Shown piece by piece: positions 62,923 to 64,000 of a stretch of 64,000 bases of DNA. The translations under genes were made by a program, and so were the position numbers. Source of the DNA: Rubrivivax sp. (GTDB taxonomy: Bacteria; Pseudomonadota; Gammaproteobacteria; Burkholderiales; Burkholderiaceae_C); assembly GCA_027491255.1 (NCBI GenBank), contig JAIXWM010000178.1:62001-126000 (forward strand). The letters run 5' to 3'. Position 1 is the stretch's first letter. Each line of letters opens with the position of its first letter. The notes beneath the pieces are model-generated. The model was not told the DNA's origin and ran no database searches. It saw only the letters and a list, made by a program, of their open reading frames with translations.

Positions 62923-63465
62923 ATGCCGGACCTGTCCGCCGAACGGCCGACGCAGGACGCCTCCCCGCTGCGCGCGACCGGCCGCTTCGCGGCGTGGCGC
63001 GCGCAGGCCGCGCAGCGTTGGCAGGCCCTGGCCGCGCGCGAGCGCGCGGCCGTGCTGCTGGCCGCGGTCGTGCTCGGCGGTGGCGTGCTGTGGGGGGTGG
63101 CGCTGCAGCCCGCCGGGCGCGTCGCGCTCGAGGCGCCCGCGCGCATCGCCGCGCTGGACGCGCAGTTGCAGGCCATGCACGCCCTGGCGGCGGAGGTGCG
63201 GGCCTTGCGGGCGGTGGCCCCGCTGCCGCAGGCACAGGCGGCAGCCGCGCTGCAGGCCGCCACCGCGCGTCTGGGCCCGCGCGCGCGCCTCACCCTGCAG
63301 GGCGAGCGTGCCGTCCTCAACGTGGAGGGCGTGAGCCCGGGCGAGTTCCAGTCCTGGCTTGCCGAAACCCGCGCTGGCGCGCGCGCCCGGGCCGTCGAGG
63401 CCCAGCTCGGCCGCAGCGAGGCCGGCCTGAGCGGCACCGTCGTCGTGGCGTTCGGGGAGCCGTGA
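62923..63465 (+). CDS. gspM: type II secretion system protein M
   Basis: 180 residues. One membrane helix (RAAVLLAAVVLGGGVLWGVALQP, near 44-66) is preceded by WQALAARER, the usual GspM/PilO start. The periplasmic domain contains LQAATARLGPRARLTLQGERAVLNVEGVSPGEFQSWLAETR. It is the partner of GspL and starts 4 nt after it. Confidence 0.88.
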   Translation: MPDLSAERPTQDASPLRATGRFAAWRAQAAQRWQALAARERAAVLLAAVVLGGGVLWGVALQPAGRVALEAPARIAALDAQLQAMHALAAEVRALRAVAPLPQAQAAAALQAATARLGPRARLTLQGERAVLNVEGVSPGEFQSWLAETRAGARARAVEAQLGRSEAGLSGTVVVAFGEP

Positions 63466-63517
63466 ACATGCACCGGGCCGCGCCAGGGATGCTTGTGCCT
63501 TCGCAGGAGCGGCGGCC

Positions 63518-64000
63518 TTGATCGGCCGGCGGTCGCCTTGGCCGCGGCGCGGCGCCGCCGCCGTGCCGGCGGGGCGCGGCGTCGCCGCCGGGCGCGCCTG
63601 GCGCCTGGCGGTCTGGGGCGCGGCTGCGGGGAGCCTTGCGGCCCTCGTAGTGTTCGCCCCGGCGGCCTGGGTGGCTGCGGCGGTGAACCAGGCCACGGAC
63701 GGCCACGTGCTGCTGACCGAGCCCACGGGCTCGGTCTGGCGCGGACAGGCGCGGCTGACGCTGTCCGGTGGCGCGGGCAGCCGCGACGCCCTGACCTTGC
63801 CCGGGCGCGTGGGCTGGCGGCTGGGCGTCGGCGCGGGGGGGGCCGAGCTCGCGCTCGACCAGGCCTGCTGCCTGGCGGCGCCCTTGCGCTTGCGTCTCGA
63901 GCCCGGCCTCGGCCGCTGGGCCCTGCAGCTGGAGCCGGCCGCCACGGGGCTCGGCCAATGGCCGGCGGCGTGGCTGGCGGCCTTGGGCACACCGTGGAAC
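63518..64000 (+). CDS. gspN: type II secretion system protein N (cut by window edge)
   Basis: 161 codons are visible. The TTG start at 63518 follows AGGAG by 8 nt. A membrane helix (AAGSLAALVVFAPAAWVAAAV) is followed by GHVLLTEPTGSVWRGQARLTLSGG, LPGRVGWRLG and LEPGLGRWALQLEP, the T2SS N family pattern. A 17-codon mini-frame (63468-63521) ends on a TGA that overlaps this TTG. Confidence 0.85.
   Translation, partial: MIGRRSPWPRRGAAAVPAGRGVAAGRAWRLAVWGAAAGSLAALVVFAPAAWVAAAVNQATDGHVLLTEPTGSVWRGQARLTLSGGAGSRDALTLPGRVGWRLGVGAGGAELALDQACCLAAPLRLRLEPGLGRWALQLEPAATGLGQWPAAWLAALGTPWN

Overview
The window is high-GC DNA (about 70% by eye) from a betaproteobacterium of the order Burkholderiales, most like the Rubrivivax/Leptothrix/Roseateles group. 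Supporting blocks are rplU-rpmA-obgE-proB, hemA-prfA-prmC-grxD-ubiX, accB-accC-prmA-DUF3426, nrdA-nrdB, the ffh/ccsA pair and a PAKKA-repeat histone-like protein. Three bacteriochlorophyll genes (bchI, bchD, bchO) sit among housekeeping genes, so the organism is, or descends from, a purple phototroph. No other photosynthesis gene is in the window.

Layout. 1-2.3 kb: tRNA-Pro and ispB on the minus strand, facing rplU. 2-5 kb: ribosomal proteins, GTPase ObgE and proline synthesis. 5-9 kb: rppH, proS and a lytic transglycosylase. 8.4-12.8 kb: the minus-strand hemA operon. 13-15 kb: a small membrane protein and miaB. 15-19.3 kb: bchI-bchD-bchO. 19.3-24 kb: a decayed CheA/ChpA-like protein and rubredoxin, facing a ThiD-family kinase and hemL. 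24-26 kb: accessory genes of unknown role. 26-34 kb: mpl, an esterase, a FabG-like reductase, an RNase II-family exonuclease, a TonB-like protein, mtgA and a TlpA thioredoxin. 34-39 kb: biotin carboxylase, prmA and a PfkB kinase. 39-44 kb: histone H1-like protein and ribonucleotide reductase. 44-48 kb: cytochrome c assembly protein, ffh, ftsY and tRNA-Met. 48-55 kb: DUF3047 lipoprotein, porin, coq7, an Rpn-type nuclease, an OsmC protein and ilvA with a structured leader. 55-57.5 kb: a cNMP/CBS/DUF294 protein. 57.5-64 kb: type II secretion genes gspC (divergent) and gspGHIJKLMN, with gspN cut by the window edge.

Tetrapyrrole synthesis links several parts: hemA and hemL make 5-aminolevulinate, and bchI/bchD/bchO direct protoporphyrin IX towards bacteriochlorophyll. 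A perfect TGT-N12-ACA (PpsR/CrtJ-type) motif lies upstream of bchI and a one-mismatch version lies upstream of hemA.

The most unusual feature is a family of five related intergenic elements of about 157-166 bp (at 4892, 18156, 24019, 30797 and 38007). Each begins exactly on the stop codon of a plus-strand gene, all have the same orientation, and all share near-inverted ends and a central hairpin. I know of no named element that matches them. Other points worth attention are the kinase-dead-looking CheA remnant, a terminator-bearing RNA just before ilvA, a tRNA-Pro 3'-end copy, a perfect 11-bp hairpin in the nrdA leader, and a run of promoters whose -10 box lies only 6-9 nt before the start codon.
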